DNA of 64,000 nt from Paenibacillus daejeonensis DSM 15491 (GCF_000378385.1 NZ_KB899669.1:43487-107486); one strand, 5' to 3'; shown: positions 33,960 to 43,230, numbered from the stretch's first letter. A program made the numbers and translations. The notes: a model not told the origin generated them from the sequence alone.

Positions 33960-36158
33960 ATGCCTATCCATTTCGATAAAGAATCGCGAGTCTTTCATCT
34001 GTCCAACGAACGGATCAGCTATGTGCTGCAGCTTGTCAAAACGGGTGTCCCTGCTCACGTTTACTGGGGACGCAAGGTCAAGGATGGCCAACTGGCAACC
34101 CTGATTCCTTATCAAGAGCGTAGCTCCTTCTCCCCGAACCCATTCGCGGAGGACCGCACGGTCTCGTTTGATGCCTTGCCGCTAGAGTATCCGGTCTATG
34201 GCACGGGCGATTTCCGTCATCCAGCGTATCAGGTACAGCTGCCAAACGGTTCGACGATTACCGAAGCTGTCTATCGCACGCATCGCATCTATGCTGGCAA
34301 ACCGCAGCTGGAAGAACTCCCTGCTACGTATGTCGAGCAGGACGGCGAAGCCACAACGTTGGAGCTGGATCTAGTGGATGAGCAAGCGGGCTTGTCCATT
34401 ACACTGATCTATACGATCTTCGAACAGCTGGATGTGATTGCCCGCTCGGTTCGTTTTGCCAATGAAGGCGGCGGCAACCTGAAGCTGCTGACAGCGCTCA
34501 GCGCTGGCGTGGACTTCCGTACCTCCGATTATGAAATGGTGCATCTGGCAGGTGCCTGGGCCAACGAGCGTCATATGCAACGACGGCAGCTCGCACCAGG
34601 CTTGCAGAGCATCGGCAGCAGCCGTGGCTCCAGCAGTCACAACCACAATCCGTTTGTGGCATTGCTGCAGAATGGTGCCGATGAGGATCATGGCGATGTG
34701 TATGGCTTCAGTTTGGTGTACAGCGGCAACTTCACCGCACAGGTTGAGGTGGAGCAATACGGGACAACCCGGGTGACGATGGGGATTAATCCGTTTGACT
34801 TCAGCTGGCTGCTGGAGCCGGGCGAGTCCTTCCAGACGCCGGAGGCTGTGCTGGTCTATTCGGCCGAGGGACTGGGCGGCATGTCGCGCACGTATCACCG
34901 GCTGTACCGGACACGGCTGTGCCGGGGCGAGTTCCGCGACAAGAGCCGTCCGATCCTGGTCAACAACTGGGAAGCGACGTATTTCAACTTCAACGCCGAC
35001 AAGATCGAGCAGATCGCCAAGGCGGGCAGTGAGCTGGGCATTGAGTTGTTCGTGCTCGATGACGGCTGGTTTGGCAAGCGCGACAAGGATAACAGCTCGC
35101 TGGGTGACTGGGTCGTAGACCGCGCCAAGCTGCCGGGCGGCCTGGATGATCTCGCGCAGCGGGTGCGCAACCTGGACATGCAGTTCGGCCTCTGGTTCGA
35201 GCCGGAGATGGTGTCGCCGGATAGCGATCTGTACCGCAAAAATCCCGACTGGTGCCTGCATGTGCCGGACCGTCGCAGAACCGAGGGACGCCAGCAGCTG
35301 ATCCTGGACTTCTCGCGTCCAGAGGTATGCGAGGCCATCCGCACGATGGTGGCGGATATTCTGCGCAGCGCGCCGATCACTTACGTCAAGTGGGACATGA
35401 ACCGCAATATGACGGAGATTGGCTCGGCAGCACTGCCAGCAGAACGTCAACGCGAGACGGCGCATCGCTATATGCTGGGACTGTACAGTGTGCTGGAGCA
35501 GCTGACGTCGGAGTTCCCGCACATCCTGTTCGAGAGCTGCTCGGGCGGCGGCGGACGCTTCGACCCGGGTATGCTCTACTACATGCCGCAAACCTGGACG
35601 AGCGACAACACGGACGCGATCAGCCGTCTGCACATTCAATATGGTACATCGCTCGTATATCCGATCAGCTCGATGGGGGCGCACGTCTCGGCTGTGCCGA
35701 ACCATCAGGTACACCGGATGACCTCGCTGGAAATGCGCGGCCTGGTGGCGATGTCCGGCAATTTCGGCTACGAGCTGGATCTGACGAAGTTCACGGAAGA
35801 AGAGCGTACGCTCGTCAAGCAGCAGGTAGAGCAGTACAAGGCTTTCCGTCCGCTCGCGCAATTCGGTGATTTCTACCGTCTGCGCAGCCCGTTCGAGGGC
35901 AACGAGGCAGCCTGGATGTTCGTCTCCGAGGACAAATCAGAAGCGGCCGTGTTCTACTTCCGCGTGCTGGCCCAGCCGAATGCGCCGTTTGCGTGGCTGC
36001 GCCTCAAGGGGCTGCTGCCGGAGGCGGATTACGCGCTGGCGGGTGAGGAAGCGGAGGCAGCCGTGTACGGCGGGGACCATCTGATGTACGCTGGCCTGCA
36101 AGTACCGCGCCTGACCGGAGACTACCAGGGCCACATGTGGCATTTCAAGCGGAAGTAA
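33960..36158 (+). CDS. GH36 alpha-galactosidase
   Basis: The 732-residue enzyme hydrolyses alpha-1,6-galactosides such as melibiose, raffinose and galactomannan side chains. It has the GH36 N-terminal beta-supersandwich, a TIM barrel with the nucleophile Asp479 in YVKWDMNRN and the acid/base Asp549 in TSDNTD, plus SCSGGGGRFDPG and LWFEPEMVSPDS. These positions and the length fit Geobacillus-type tetrameric GH36 enzymes. There is no signal peptide, so it is cytoplasmic. ATG 33960 follows GGAGG. A strong terminator follows. The AraC regulator at 37634 is nearby but there is no evidence that it controls this gene. Confidence 0.95.
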   Translation: MPIHFDKESRVFHLSNERISYVLQLVKTGVPAHVYWGRKVKDGQLATLIPYQERSSFSPNPFAEDRTVSFDALPLEYPVYGTGDFRHPAYQVQLPNGSTITEAVYRTHRIYAGKPQLEELPATYVEQDGEATTLELDLVDEQAGLSITLIYTIFEQLDVIARSVRFANEGGGNLKLLTALSAGVDFRTSDYEMVHLAGAWANERHMQRRQLAPGLQSIGSSRGSSSHNHNPFVALLQNGADEDHGDVYGFSLVYSGNFTAQVEVEQYGTTRVTMGINPFDFSWLLEPGESFQTPEAVLVYSAEGLGGMSRTYHRLYRTRLCRGEFRDKSRPILVNNWEATYFNFNADKIEQIAKAGSELGIELFVLDDGWFGKRDKDNSSLGDWVVDRAKLPGGLDDLAQRVRNLDMQFGLWFEPEMVSPDSDLYRKNPDWCLHVPDRRRTEGRQQLILDFSRPEVCEAIRTMVADILRSAPITYVKWDMNRNMTEIGSAALPAERQRETAHRYMLGLYSVLEQLTSEFPHILFESCSGGGGRFDPGMLYYMPQTWTSDNTDAISRLHIQYGTSLVYPISSMGAHVSAVPNHQVHRMTSLEMRGLVAMSGNFGYELDLTKFTEEERTLVKQQVEQYKAFRPLAQFGDFYRLRSPFEGNEAAWMFVSEDKSEAAVFYFRVLAQPNAPFAWLRLKGLLPEADYALAGEEAEAAVYGGDHLMYAGLQVPRLTGDYQGHMWHFKRK

Positions 36159-36177
36159 CTCATATAGAGACATGAGA

Positions 36178-36215
36178 GAAGCCTGTCGGGGCAAGGGGCC
36201 CGGCAGGCTTCTTTT
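36178..36215 (+). terminator. Rho-independent terminator after the alpha-galactosidase gene
   Basis: GAAGCCTGTCGGG pairs with CCCGGCAGGCTTC around an eight-base loop and is followed by TTTT. It starts 20 bases after the stop codon. Confidence 0.88.
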
Positions 36216-36334
36216 GCTGTGCGATGTGGCGGAACCATGTAACCTGACTCACTCCCAAGCACCCGAAGCACCCGGTAGAGCCAACCCCTGCACCCTAGTA
36301 GAGTCAACTCTTACAGTCACACCACATGCGTAGG

Positions 36335-36514
36335 AATAACTGCCGAAAGGCAGGTGAAAGAGCTTGTCAGGCCCACCTCGGTGTGTAATAACAGCCAAAA
36401 GGCAGTTGGATGTAGTCGAAGGCGAGCCACGGGGCGAAATAACTACCAAAAGGCAGTTGGATGCAGCAGCTGACTAGCCCCTTCGCCCAATTACTTCCAA
36501 AAAGCAGCAGGATG
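36335..36514. repeat. Intergenic tandem repeat, about 51-base period (four units)
   Basis: AATAACTGCCGAAAGGCAG-like cores start at 36335, 36387, 36438 and 36489, with spacings of 52, 51 and 51 bases. The third and fourth units are more diverged. Each of the first units contains a small hairpin (CTGCC with GGCAG) that is partly lost later. No credible gene covers the array. Confidence 0.8.
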
Positions 36515-36604
36515 GGCCGGTGACTTGGTCAGAAGAGGGGGCGCACTCGGGGCATCGATAGTTGGTGACAACTTAACGCTCAGTGAATATGGGAGCATGG
36601 AGAC

Positions 36605-36726
36605 AAACACGAAAAATCGCATATATTTGGCGGAAATCGGCAGATTTTCGTAAATAAACACGATATTTCATATATATTTGTCCAAAAGTTGTGATTCTCG
36701 CGAAATATACTCGAAAATTCGTGTTT
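36605..36726. repeat. AT-rich repeat with 51-base spacing and an inverted third copy
   Basis: AAACACGA occurs at 36605-36612 and again 51 bases later at 36656-36663, each followed by a CATATAT-TTTG tract, and its inverse TCGTGTTT is at 36719-36726. AATAAACACGA and TCGTGTTTATT therefore form an inverted repeat enclosing a palindromic AT-rich stretch. This is a local drop in GC between GC-rich genes. The rest of the 638-base gap (36159-36796) holds only the terminator at 36178 and the array at 36335. Confidence 0.75.
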
Positions 36727-36796
36727 ATTGCTGGCTCGCTTTGCTTCATCCGTAGGGTTACCGAGACTCCACGATAATCCGCCAGATAACGCGAGA

Positions 36797-37495
36797 TTAA
36801 TGGTCGGGAAGCGGATCTTGAACGGGTTCACCGCATTTGATGGGCATTTGCTCCGTTACACCAGTCAAATCGGAGGCGAAATCCACAGGGGCGTCGCCGG
36901 ATATTAGCTGAATCCGTTCGATAAACCTCTGCTTATCCAGGATTTGCGTCGTCGCAGCCCTTTCTCCTGGCGCGGGCTGGAGCTCGGACATACTGACGTC
37001 TACGAAGCCCATTTTCTCAACCGTCTCGTTGCCCAAGTCCTTGTACATATTGCTCTCTTCCCCCTGAATCCAATAGAGGTTGGGATAATGCTCGGATGAT
37101 GGGCCGACGGCTTTTTTCAGAAACAAAATATACCGATCCCCTTGCTCGAACAAGGGATTATCATTAAACAACATGCGATCGTTTCCTTGCTGCATCACAT
37201 GAATGACGTCCGACTCCAACCCGTGATCCTGCTTTTGGGTGCTTACGATATGTGCTTCGAAAATACTTTTTGGCGTGGGATGAGAGAGTCCGTCATCTTG
37301 CTTCTCGATGATCTCAACCTCAACGATTAGATCGGCCAAGGCTACACCTTCCTCGAACGGGAACACTTCCACTCCGCCATAAAATGATGATTGGTATTCA
37401 CTCACACTCTGCTCCGGCAGACTCACCTGACCAGCCTCAGACGCGCCTCCCAGCAAGAGCGGGACGGCCAACAGACACACAGCTAGCTTACGCAT
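36797..37495 (-). CDS. Secreted hypothetical protein
   Basis: The 232-residue product has a short signal peptide (MRKLAVCLLAVPLLLGGASEAG) without a lipobox cysteine, then an acidic soluble domain with FEEGVALADLIVEVEI and DRYILFLKK, which recalls small extracytoplasmic beta-rich domains found in Paenibacillus proteins, though I assign no family. I chose ATG 37495 because AAGGAGGT lies eight bases before it; a TTG nine bases upstream is inside that spacing. It is flanked by the AT-rich repeat and a divergent-free gap and looks like a single-gene unit. Function unknown. Confidence 0.7.
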   Translation of the reverse strand: MRKLAVCLLAVPLLLGGASEAGQVSLPEQSVSEYQSSFYGGVEVFPFEEGVALADLIVEVEIIEKQDDGLSHPTPKSIFEAHIVSTQKQDHGLESDVIHVMQQGNDRMLFNDNPLFEQGDRYILFLKKAVGPSSEHYPNLYWIQGEESNMYKDLGNETVEKMGFVDVSMSELQPAPGERAATTQILDKQRFIERIQLISGDAPVDFASDLTGVTEQMPIKCGEPVQDPLPDH

Positions 37496-37633
37496 GGCAC
37501 TCAACCTCCTTCTAGATAGGCTGCGAGCAGCACTGTCCTTGTAGACGTGCCTATACCCGCTAAGGTTTCACTCCTTTCCCACATTTAGGTATATATCAAA
37601 AAAACTGAGCCGCGCTTCCCGCAGGAAACGGAC

Positions 37634-38479
37634 TCAGGCTTTGCGGACGGCGCTTGGTGTACACCGCTTTAGACGCTTGAACATGCGGCCGAAATACGTG
37701 AGGTTGCTGTAACCGACACGCTCTGCCACTGTGGCGACCGGGTCGTCGCTCTCCAGCAGCAGCCGATGGGCTTCGTTGATTCGCAGCAGGTGCATGTAAT
37801 CAATGAGCGAGGTGCCAGTCAGCTGTTTGAATCGTTTGCAGAAATGGTTGGGACTAAGGCTGACGCGAGAAGCGGCATCCGCGACAGTCATCGGTTCATG
37901 ATAGTGCTGGCGAATATGGAGCAGCAGCTCGGTGAACGGGTGGTCCACATGAGGCCGGTGCGCGCCGGGTGCTTCCTGCTGCCGGGAGTATCGGAACATC
38001 AAGCCGAAGATCCGGTAGAGCTCTGCCTTGACGAACAGTTCGAAGCCGGGAGGCTTGGATTTGAACTCGGTGACGAGCGCCCCGAATGCCTGACTGACGG
38101 GAGCCGTGAACGGATTGTCCTGCTTCAGCAGCTGAGGCAGCTCCATCCGATGGTTGAAGTAGGGGGTAAAATAGTCCATCTCTGTACTGTCCAGTCCGCC
38201 GCTCCGTACGAGCACCTCGTTAAAAACGATACAGACCATCTGCGTGTCTGGCTCAAGCGCCTGGGCCGCGTGCAGCTGCCGGGAATGGACGATCGCCAGC
38301 TCCCCCTCATGCAGCTCGGAGTGAGCACCGTCGAGCTGAAGCTGGATGCGTCCGCTTTTGACATACAGCCATTCGATATGGTCGTGCCAGTGCGGCGGGA
38401 TGCGCGTTGTGAAGAAGACATTCATCGGAAACGTCTTATCAGGGAACATCGTTTGTTCCCGCAATGAGCGGTCGGTCAA
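37634..38479 (-). CDS. AraC-family transcriptional regulator with cupin sensor domain
   Basis: The 281-residue regulator has an N-terminal AraC_binding cupin fold (PHWHDHIEWLYVKSG, VHSRQLHAA) that likely binds a sugar, and a C-terminal AraC DNA-binding domain with two helix-turn-helix units (VSLSPNHFCKRFKQLTG and GYSNLTYFGRMFKRLK). The TTG at 38479 follows AAGGAGT by eight bases. It is divergent from the isomerase and Gfo/Idh/MocA genes at 38679-40654, so it probably controls them. Confidence 0.9.
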   Translation of the reverse strand: MTDRSLREQTMFPDKTFPMNVFFTTRIPPHWHDHIEWLYVKSGRIQLQLDGAHSELHEGELAIVHSRQLHAAQALEPDTQMVCIVFNEVLVRSGGLDSTEMDYFTPYFNHRMELPQLLKQDNPFTAPVSQAFGALVTEFKSKPPGFELFVKAELYRIFGLMFRYSRQQEAPGAHRPHVDHPFTELLLHIRQHYHEPMTVADAASRVSLSPNHFCKRFKQLTGTSLIDYMHLLRINEAHRLLLESDDPVATVAERVGYSNLTYFGRMFKRLKRCTPSAVRKA

Positions 38480-38678
38480 GCAGATCGACTCCTTCCTCGA
38501 TAGAGTGGCGAGTCCCGTACAATTTTCGCATGAATGGTCCTATTATATCGCAAGGTAACGGTTGCATTCCAGAGGGATGCGTAAAATCGTATGTATATTC
38601 AATAGAATTGTTTCTAGCTGCGATAGCAGGGTTGGAGTAGTATAAAGGGGACCAAAACAACGGATGGAGGTTCTAGAA

Positions 38679-39566
38679 ATGGAACAGATAAGGATCGGCA
38701 CACTGGTGGGCGGGGCGGACGCACCCCGGATTTTGCCGCAGATTATCCCGCATGGATTTGAATCGTTTGGCTTGACCTTCTGGCAGACGACAGGGAAGAC
38801 CGATCTCTCGGAGCTTGCCAAGCGGGTGAGAGAGATTACGGAGGCGAATGATGTGATCATCTCGCATGTCGGCATTTTCGGTAACCCGCTTACGGGTGCC
38901 GACAACAATGCGGACACGCTGGCCAGCTGGGAGCGCCTGATCGATCATGCGGAAGACTTCGGGACGAATCTTGTAGCCGGTTTCACGGGCCGGATGCCGG
39001 GTTCCATCGACGAATCGATGACCCGTTACACGGAAGTGTTCGGGGAGCTAGCCAAGCGTGCCGAGTCGCGCGGGGTCAAGCTGGCTTTTGAGAACTGCGA
39101 CATGCACGGCACCTGGAAAAGCGGCGAGTGGAACATTGCGCACAATCCGACGGCCTGGGAGATGATGTTCAATGCGGTGCCCATGGACAACATCGGTCTG
39201 CAGTGGGAGCCTTGTCACCAGATGGTCAGCCTGATTGACCCGATCCCGCAGCTCCGCAAATGGCTGCCGAAGATCTTCAACGTGCATGGCAAGGACGCAA
39301 CCATCGCTTGGGATATCGTTCGGGAATATGGCATCCATGGCCCAAAACAATTTGTCTGGCATCGGACGCCGGGCTTCGGCGATACGAACTGGACCGACAT
39401 TATTAGCATCCTGCGTCAGGGTGGCTACAACGGCTCCATCGATATCGAAGGCTTCCACGATCCCGTGTACCGTGACGAGTGGGAGATGACGGGTCAAGTG
39501 CATGGCCTGAACTATCTGAAAAACTGCCGGGGCGGCAACTTTATACCGAACCCAACCAAAGACTGA
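38679..39566 (+). CDS. Sugar phosphate isomerase/epimerase (xylose isomerase-like TIM barrel)
   Basis: The 295-residue protein belongs to the AP_endonuc_2 TIM-barrel family. Metal-binding blocks are visible: FENCDMHGTW, LQWEPCHQM, NVHGKDA and SIDIEGFHDPVY. Members isomerise or epimerise sugars or inositol derivatives. I chose ATG 38679 because GGAGGT lies seven bases upstream; ATG 38664 would place that site within the coding region. It precedes a Gfo/Idh/MocA gene by 68 bases, a frequent pairing in sugar and inositol pathways, and lies divergent to an AraC regulator. Confidence 0.88.
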   Translation: MEQIRIGTLVGGADAPRILPQIIPHGFESFGLTFWQTTGKTDLSELAKRVREITEANDVIISHVGIFGNPLTGADNNADTLASWERLIDHAEDFGTNLVAGFTGRMPGSIDESMTRYTEVFGELAKRAESRGVKLAFENCDMHGTWKSGEWNIAHNPTAWEMMFNAVPMDNIGLQWEPCHQMVSLIDPIPQLRKWLPKIFNVHGKDATIAWDIVREYGIHGPKQFVWHRTPGFGDTNWTDIISILRQGGYNGSIDIEGFHDPVYRDEWEMTGQVHGLNYLKNCRGGNFIPNPTKD

Positions 39567-39634
39567 GCTTAGGCTTCCGAAGACAGTTTTCCTGTAGAAA
39601 ACTCTGAGGCCTACTTTACGAAGGAGAGATAGGA

Positions 39635-40654
39635 ATGACAAAGCATCGTATTGTGGTTGCTGGCTGCGGTGGCATGGCCAACCGGTGGGTGGACTACGCA
39701 AAAGCACGTGAAGGGGCCGAGATTGTTGGCCTGGTCGATTTGTATGAAGCATCCGCTCTCAAGCTGGCAGAGCGTAAAGAGCTGAATGTACCGGTCTTCA
39801 CGGATCTCACGGCTGCTTTGAACGAAACGAAGGCTGATCTGGTGTTTGACGTGACAATTCCAGCTAGTCATAAGGCGATTGTCACGACGGCTCTGGAAGC
39901 TGGATGCAACGTGTTCGGTGAGAAGCCAATGGCCGAGTCGTTGGCCGATGCGCGGGAGATTACGGAGGTGTCCAATCGGACCGGCAAACGCTACAGCGTC
40001 ATGCAAAATCGGCGTTATAATCCACGCATCCGTGCGCTGAACAAGCTGGTAGCGGAAGGTGGGCTGGGGCAGCTGGGGGCGGTACATACCGACTTTTTCA
40101 TCGGGGCGCATTTCGGGGGCTTCAGGGATGAGATGGCCAGTCCGCTCATTATCGATATGGCGATTCATACCTTTGATCAGGCCCGTTTCATTACGGGAGC
40201 AGATGCCGTATCTGTATACTGCCATGAGCATAATATGCCGGGCTCGTGGTACAAGGGCGACGCTTCGGCGGTATGTATCTTCGAGATGAGCGACGGATCG
40301 GTGTTCACCTATCGCGGTTCCTGGAGCGCCGAAGGCTTCGGTACGGCCTGGGATGCGGACTGGCGTGTCATCGGGAGTAAGGGCACAGCGAGATGGGATG
40401 GAAGAACGGATGCGGTGGCGGAGCTGGTGGATACGTCAGGGAAGCCAGGCTTTACCGCGAACACGGTATCACATACGCTGGCGCCTGACTGGGATGGCCG
40501 ACTGGAGCATGAGGGGTGTCTGGACGAAATGTTCGCTGCCTTGGAGGCAGGGCGTCCGGCGGAGACCGACAGTCTGGATAATATACGCAGTATGGCGATG
40601 GTGTTCGGGGCCGTGGAAAGTGCCAAGACGGGTCGCAAAGTTAATCTTAGCTAA
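39635..40654 (+). CDS. Gfo/Idh/MocA-family dehydrogenase
   Basis: The 339-residue protein has a Rossmann motif (IVVAGCGGMANRW), the family block VFGEKPMAES, and a C-terminal domain with IIDMAIHTFDQARFITG. It probably oxidises a sugar or cyclitol with NAD(P), in the cytoplasm. ATG 39635 follows GAAGGAGAG. It is probably co-transcribed with the isomerase upstream. It differs clearly from the Gfo/Idh/MocA protein at 32750, so they are not recent duplicates. Confidence 0.9.
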   Translation: MTKHRIVVAGCGGMANRWVDYAKAREGAEIVGLVDLYEASALKLAERKELNVPVFTDLTAALNETKADLVFDVTIPASHKAIVTTALEAGCNVFGEKPMAESLADAREITEVSNRTGKRYSVMQNRRYNPRIRALNKLVAEGGLGQLGAVHTDFFIGAHFGGFRDEMASPLIIDMAIHTFDQARFITGADAVSVYCHEHNMPGSWYKGDASAVCIFEMSDGSVFTYRGSWSAEGFGTAWDADWRVIGSKGTARWDGRTDAVAELVDTSGKPGFTANTVSHTLAPDWDGRLEHEGCLDEMFAALEAGRPAETDSLDNIRSMAMVFGAVESAKTGRKVNLS

Positions 40655-40659
40655 AGCGA

Positions 40660-40695
40660 AACTGCCCGCTTTCGTCGATGACGAGAGCGGGCAGT
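40660..40695. terminator. Bidirectional hairpin between convergent genes
   Basis: A long stem (AACTGCCCGCT plus TCGTC pairing with GACGA plus AGCGGGCAGTT) stands between the convergent genes ending at 40654 and 40712. There is no clear T tract on either side, so termination efficiency is uncertain. Confidence 0.65.
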
Positions 40696-40711
40696 TGCTG
40701 TGTAGGAAGGA

Positions 40712-42049
40712 TTAATCAGCTAGCTTGAGGATGGTTAAGGAAGCACCTGTGTCCGCCAGATTTGCTACTCCCAGCAGTCCGTACAGCTGAAGAGATAGGG
40801 TGTCGCCTGCGGTTAATCGGACGATCACGTCACGGCTGAAGGATTGACGTGACACCCATGGGTTGATCTGGCTCGGGGCAAGTGGGGCTCCGTTCACTGT
40901 GAGGCGTGTTCCCATGAGCAGGCTGGCTGTAAGATCTATCGTATAAGACAGGTAGTACGCACCGCTCTCAGGGATTGTAAACGTCGTGCTGCTACCATCT
41001 ACAGTTACACCAGACAGCTCACGATTCTGGGATAATGGAACCGAGGTTCCGCCCAAAACAACAGCAATTACTGAGTTGCTTTGCGTAGCAAAGCCATACG
41101 TCCCCGTAGCCCCGCCCCCGGTTCCTGGAGGTCCTTGAGGGCCCTCAGGTCCGGCCGGTCCGGCAGGGCCCTGAGAGCCGGTCTCGCCGGTGTCACCTTT
41201 TGGTCCTTGTGGACCGGCAGGACCAATCGGCCCGATATCGCCGTTATCGCCTTTAGGTCCCGCAGGACCAGCAGGCCCTGTAACGCCGTCCACTCCACTT
41301 GGACCCTGAGGGCCAGTGTCGCCTGTATCGCCTTTGGGTCCCGCCGGTCCGGCTGGACCGGCAGGCCCCGTAACGCCATCCGCTCCACTTGGTCCCGCAG
41401 GACCAGCTTCACCCGTGTCACCTTTCTCGCCCTGCGGCCCCTGTGGGCCGGCAGGCCCTGCAGCGCCAGGCGAGCCTGACGGACCACTTGGTCCGCTCGG
41501 GCCAGCGGGACCGGCAGGTCCCTGTGGTCCTGCCGGTCCTTGCGGTCCAGCAGGCCCCTGCGGCCCAGCTGGGCCGGTCTCTCCTTGAGGTCCCGGTGCT
41601 CCGGGAGTTCCGGTGTCTGGAAGTGTGACGTTAACGCTCTGCGACGTCGGATTCCATTCGATGCCGACGCCGAACGTCTCTGCCAGGAATCGTACTGGAA
41701 CCATGACGCGATCGGATTGCAATCTTGCAGGCTCCGGCAAAGTTACGGTAGATGTGCCAGCTGTACTTTGAACAGTCGCAGAGGATTGTCCCACTACAAG
41801 CGTAACAGTCAGGTCACCCTTGGTAATGGTTACTGTTTGTCGCGGGCCATCCCATTGCAGCTCAGCTCCCACGGTATCGGATACATACTTAAGTGGAATC
41901 AACACGGAGTTGTTGACCATAATCGGCTGTGCCTCTGTCTGCAGCGGTTGACCATTCACCTGAAGCGAGATCGCGCTGACCGGAGCCGCGATGAGGCTGA
42001 GCCCGAGCGTTACGGTAAGGGCACAGGCTATGAATTTGTTTTTAAACAT
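40712..42049 (-). CDS. Secreted collagen-like surface protein with stalk-domain head and BclA-like tail
   Basis: The 445-residue protein has a signal peptide (residues 1-26), a copper amine oxidase N-terminal-like domain (about 28-145: [21 protein letters not shown] and [16 protein letters not shown]), a collagen-like Gly-x-y region of about 55 triplets (about 147-315) and a C-terminal beta domain (about 318-445, with [18 protein letters not shown]) resembling the trimerising BclA/C1q-like domain of Bacillus exosporium proteins. It probably forms a trimeric surface filament. No LPxTG or SLH anchor is visible. The ATG follows AAGGAGG by eight bases. The triplet region is internally repetitive at the DNA level, so length may vary between strains. 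Confidence 0.85.
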   Translation of the reverse strand: MFKNKFIACALTVTLGLSLIAAPVSAISLQVNGQPLQTEAQPIMVNNSVLIPLKYVSDTVGAELQWDGPRQTVTITKGDLTVTLVVGQSSATVQSTAGTSTVTLPEPARLQSDRVMVPVRFLAETFGVGIEWNPTSQSVNVTLPDTGTPGAPGPQGETGPAGPQGPAGPQGPAGPQGPAGPAGPSGPSGPSGSPGAAGPAGPQGPQGEKGDTGEAGPAGPSGADGVTGPAGPAGPAGPKGDTGDTGPQGPSGVDGVTGPAGPAGPKGDNGDIGPIGPAGPQGPKGDTGETGSQGPAGPAGPEGPQGPPGTGGGATGTYGFATQSNSVIAVVLGGTSVPLSQNRELSGVTVDGSSTTFTIPESGAYYLSYTIDLTASLLMGTRLTVNGAPLAPSQINPWVSRQSFSRDVIVRLTAGDTLSLQLYGLLGVANLADTGASLTILKLAD

Positions 42050-42279
42050 TCGTTTCCTCCTTGAATTATGTAGAGTTAGTTTTTTACAGGATTGTCTACT
42101 ACTGTTTTACACGAGCTTGCCCCCACTGAAACCATTTCCGTTGCCATCATACGACATGTGCTGACAAATATTCTGTAACCCAGACTACACTTTTCAAAAG
42201 AGTTTCCCTGCCGGATCGATGAGATGGGTGGAGCACAAAGCAGATGTGTAGTAAAATAGATGAACGAAGGCATACAACG

Positions 42280-42314
42280 AAACACCGCGCACCCATTCCA
42301 GGTGCGCGGTGTTT
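42280..42314. terminator. Bidirectional hairpin terminator
   Basis: AAACACCGCGCACC pairs perfectly with GGTGCGCGGTGTTT around a seven-base loop. It starts just downstream of the minus-strand dioxygenase stop (42323). On the minus strand the A/T-rich base of the stem supplies a short T run. Confidence 0.75.
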
Positions 42315-42322
42315 GAGGGTCT

Positions 42323-43087
42323 TTAAAATTCCACAGCGAGGTAACTCAGATTGCCATGATCGTAGCTACGGTGCAGGACCGTTCCCGTCGCAGCCGGGCC
42401 ACCGCTTCCCAGAGCTAGCAGCAGAGGGACAAAATGCTCCGGACGGGGTACTGCGCGGGCGGCATCTGGTGCCAGCTCCATGTAGGCGGCGATGTCCTCG
42501 CGGGCGCCGCTGCTGATACGCTCGATTAACCAGTCGTCAAAGGCACTGGCCCAAGCGTCGGTGTCTTGCGCGCCGAACCTGACTTGCCGCAGGTTATGAA
42601 CCGTGGCGCCGCTGCCGATCACGAGAATATCCTCTTCTCCAAGGCCGTAGAGCGCCTCGCCGATCCGCAGCTGCTCTTCTGCAGGGAGGAAGGGATGGAC
42701 GGACAGCTGAACGACGGGAATATTGGCTTCGGGGTAGATTCGTCGCAGCAGTGTCCATGTCCCATGGTCGAGGCCGCGCTCGGTATCGAACGCAGCAGAG
42801 ATGCCAGCTGTTTCGAAGCGGGAACGAACCATCTCGGCGACAACCTTGCTGCCCCGGGCTGGATAGGTGAGCGAGAGCAGCTCAGGAAACCCGCCAAAAT
42901 CATAGATGGTGTCATAGATCTCGTCCATGGAGGAGATGGTTAAGGTCTGCGCTTCCCAGTGAGCAGTGAAAATGACGATGGCTTTGGGCTGGTAACGGCT
43001 GCCCAATTGATCGAGGAAGCGGGTATATTCGGTAGTTTCAATGGCGATATAAGGGGAGCCGTGACTCAGGAACAACGATGGGATCAT
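42323..43087 (-). CDS. Class III extradiol ring-cleavage dioxygenase-like protein (DODA/YgiD family)
   Basis: The 254-residue protein belongs to the LigB-type family that includes E. coli YgiD, a 4,5-DOPA extradiol dioxygenase. It has SLFLSHGSP near the start, IVIFTAHWE, GLDHGTW and VIGSGATVHN, which carry the histidines that bind the metal. It probably cleaves catechol-type compounds in the cytoplasm. The ATG follows GGAGG by eight bases. A perfect 15-base palindrome (43116-43130) lies over its likely promoter and may be an HxlR/DUF24-type operator. It is divergent from the ArsR regulator. Confidence 0.9.
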   Translation of the reverse strand: MIPSLFLSHGSPYIAIETTEYTRFLDQLGSRYQPKAIVIFTAHWEAQTLTISSMDEIYDTIYDFGGFPELLSLTYPARGSKVVAEMVRSRFETAGISAAFDTERGLDHGTWTLLRRIYPEANIPVVQLSVHPFLPAEEQLRIGEALYGLGEEDILVIGSGATVHNLRQVRFGAQDTDAWASAFDDWLIERISSGAREDIAAYMELAPDAARAVPRPEHFVPLLLALGSGGPAATGTVLHRSYDHGNLSYLAVEF

Positions 43088-43115
43088 GATAAAGGCCTCC
43101 AGGCTTGTTTATTAG

Positions 43116-43130
43116 CTTACTTAAAGTAAG
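43116..43130. promoter_or_regulatory. Palindromic operator candidate upstream of the extradiol dioxygenase
   Basis: CTTACTT-A-AAGTAAG is a perfect palindrome 29 bases before the dioxygenase start and next to a TATACT -10 box on the minus strand. TTACT-N3-AGTAA is similar to sites bound by HxlR/DUF24-type quinone-sensing repressors in Bacillus, some of which control ring-cleavage dioxygenases. No such regulator is encoded in the window. Confidence 0.5.
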
Positions 43131-43230
43131 TATATAACCTGAGTATCTCGGCGTCAACTGAGAAAAGAGTTTTACATTTGTGCCGGGATCAATTAATATT
43201 TGTATTAATTCTTTCAAGGGAGCTGCACGT

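Noticed and set aside
34371..35861. 496-codon antisense frame over the alpha-galactosidase gene
   Set aside because: It is a shadow of codon bias in the GC-rich GH36 gene, whose catalytic motifs are intact on the plus strand.
36335..36514. Possible CRISPR array
   Set aside because: The four repeats are imperfect along their whole length, and the spacers themselves are part of the repeat; no cas genes are present.
36580..36831. 83-codon minus-strand frame over the AT-rich repeat
   Set aside because: It overlaps the inverted-repeat island and the end of the secreted protein gene, and its residues mirror the DNA repeat.
41316..41588. Plus-strand Gly/Pro-rich frames over the collagen-like region
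   Set aside because: The Gly-x-y repeats produce Pro/Gly-rich complements in other frames; only the minus-strand frame has a signal peptide and start site.
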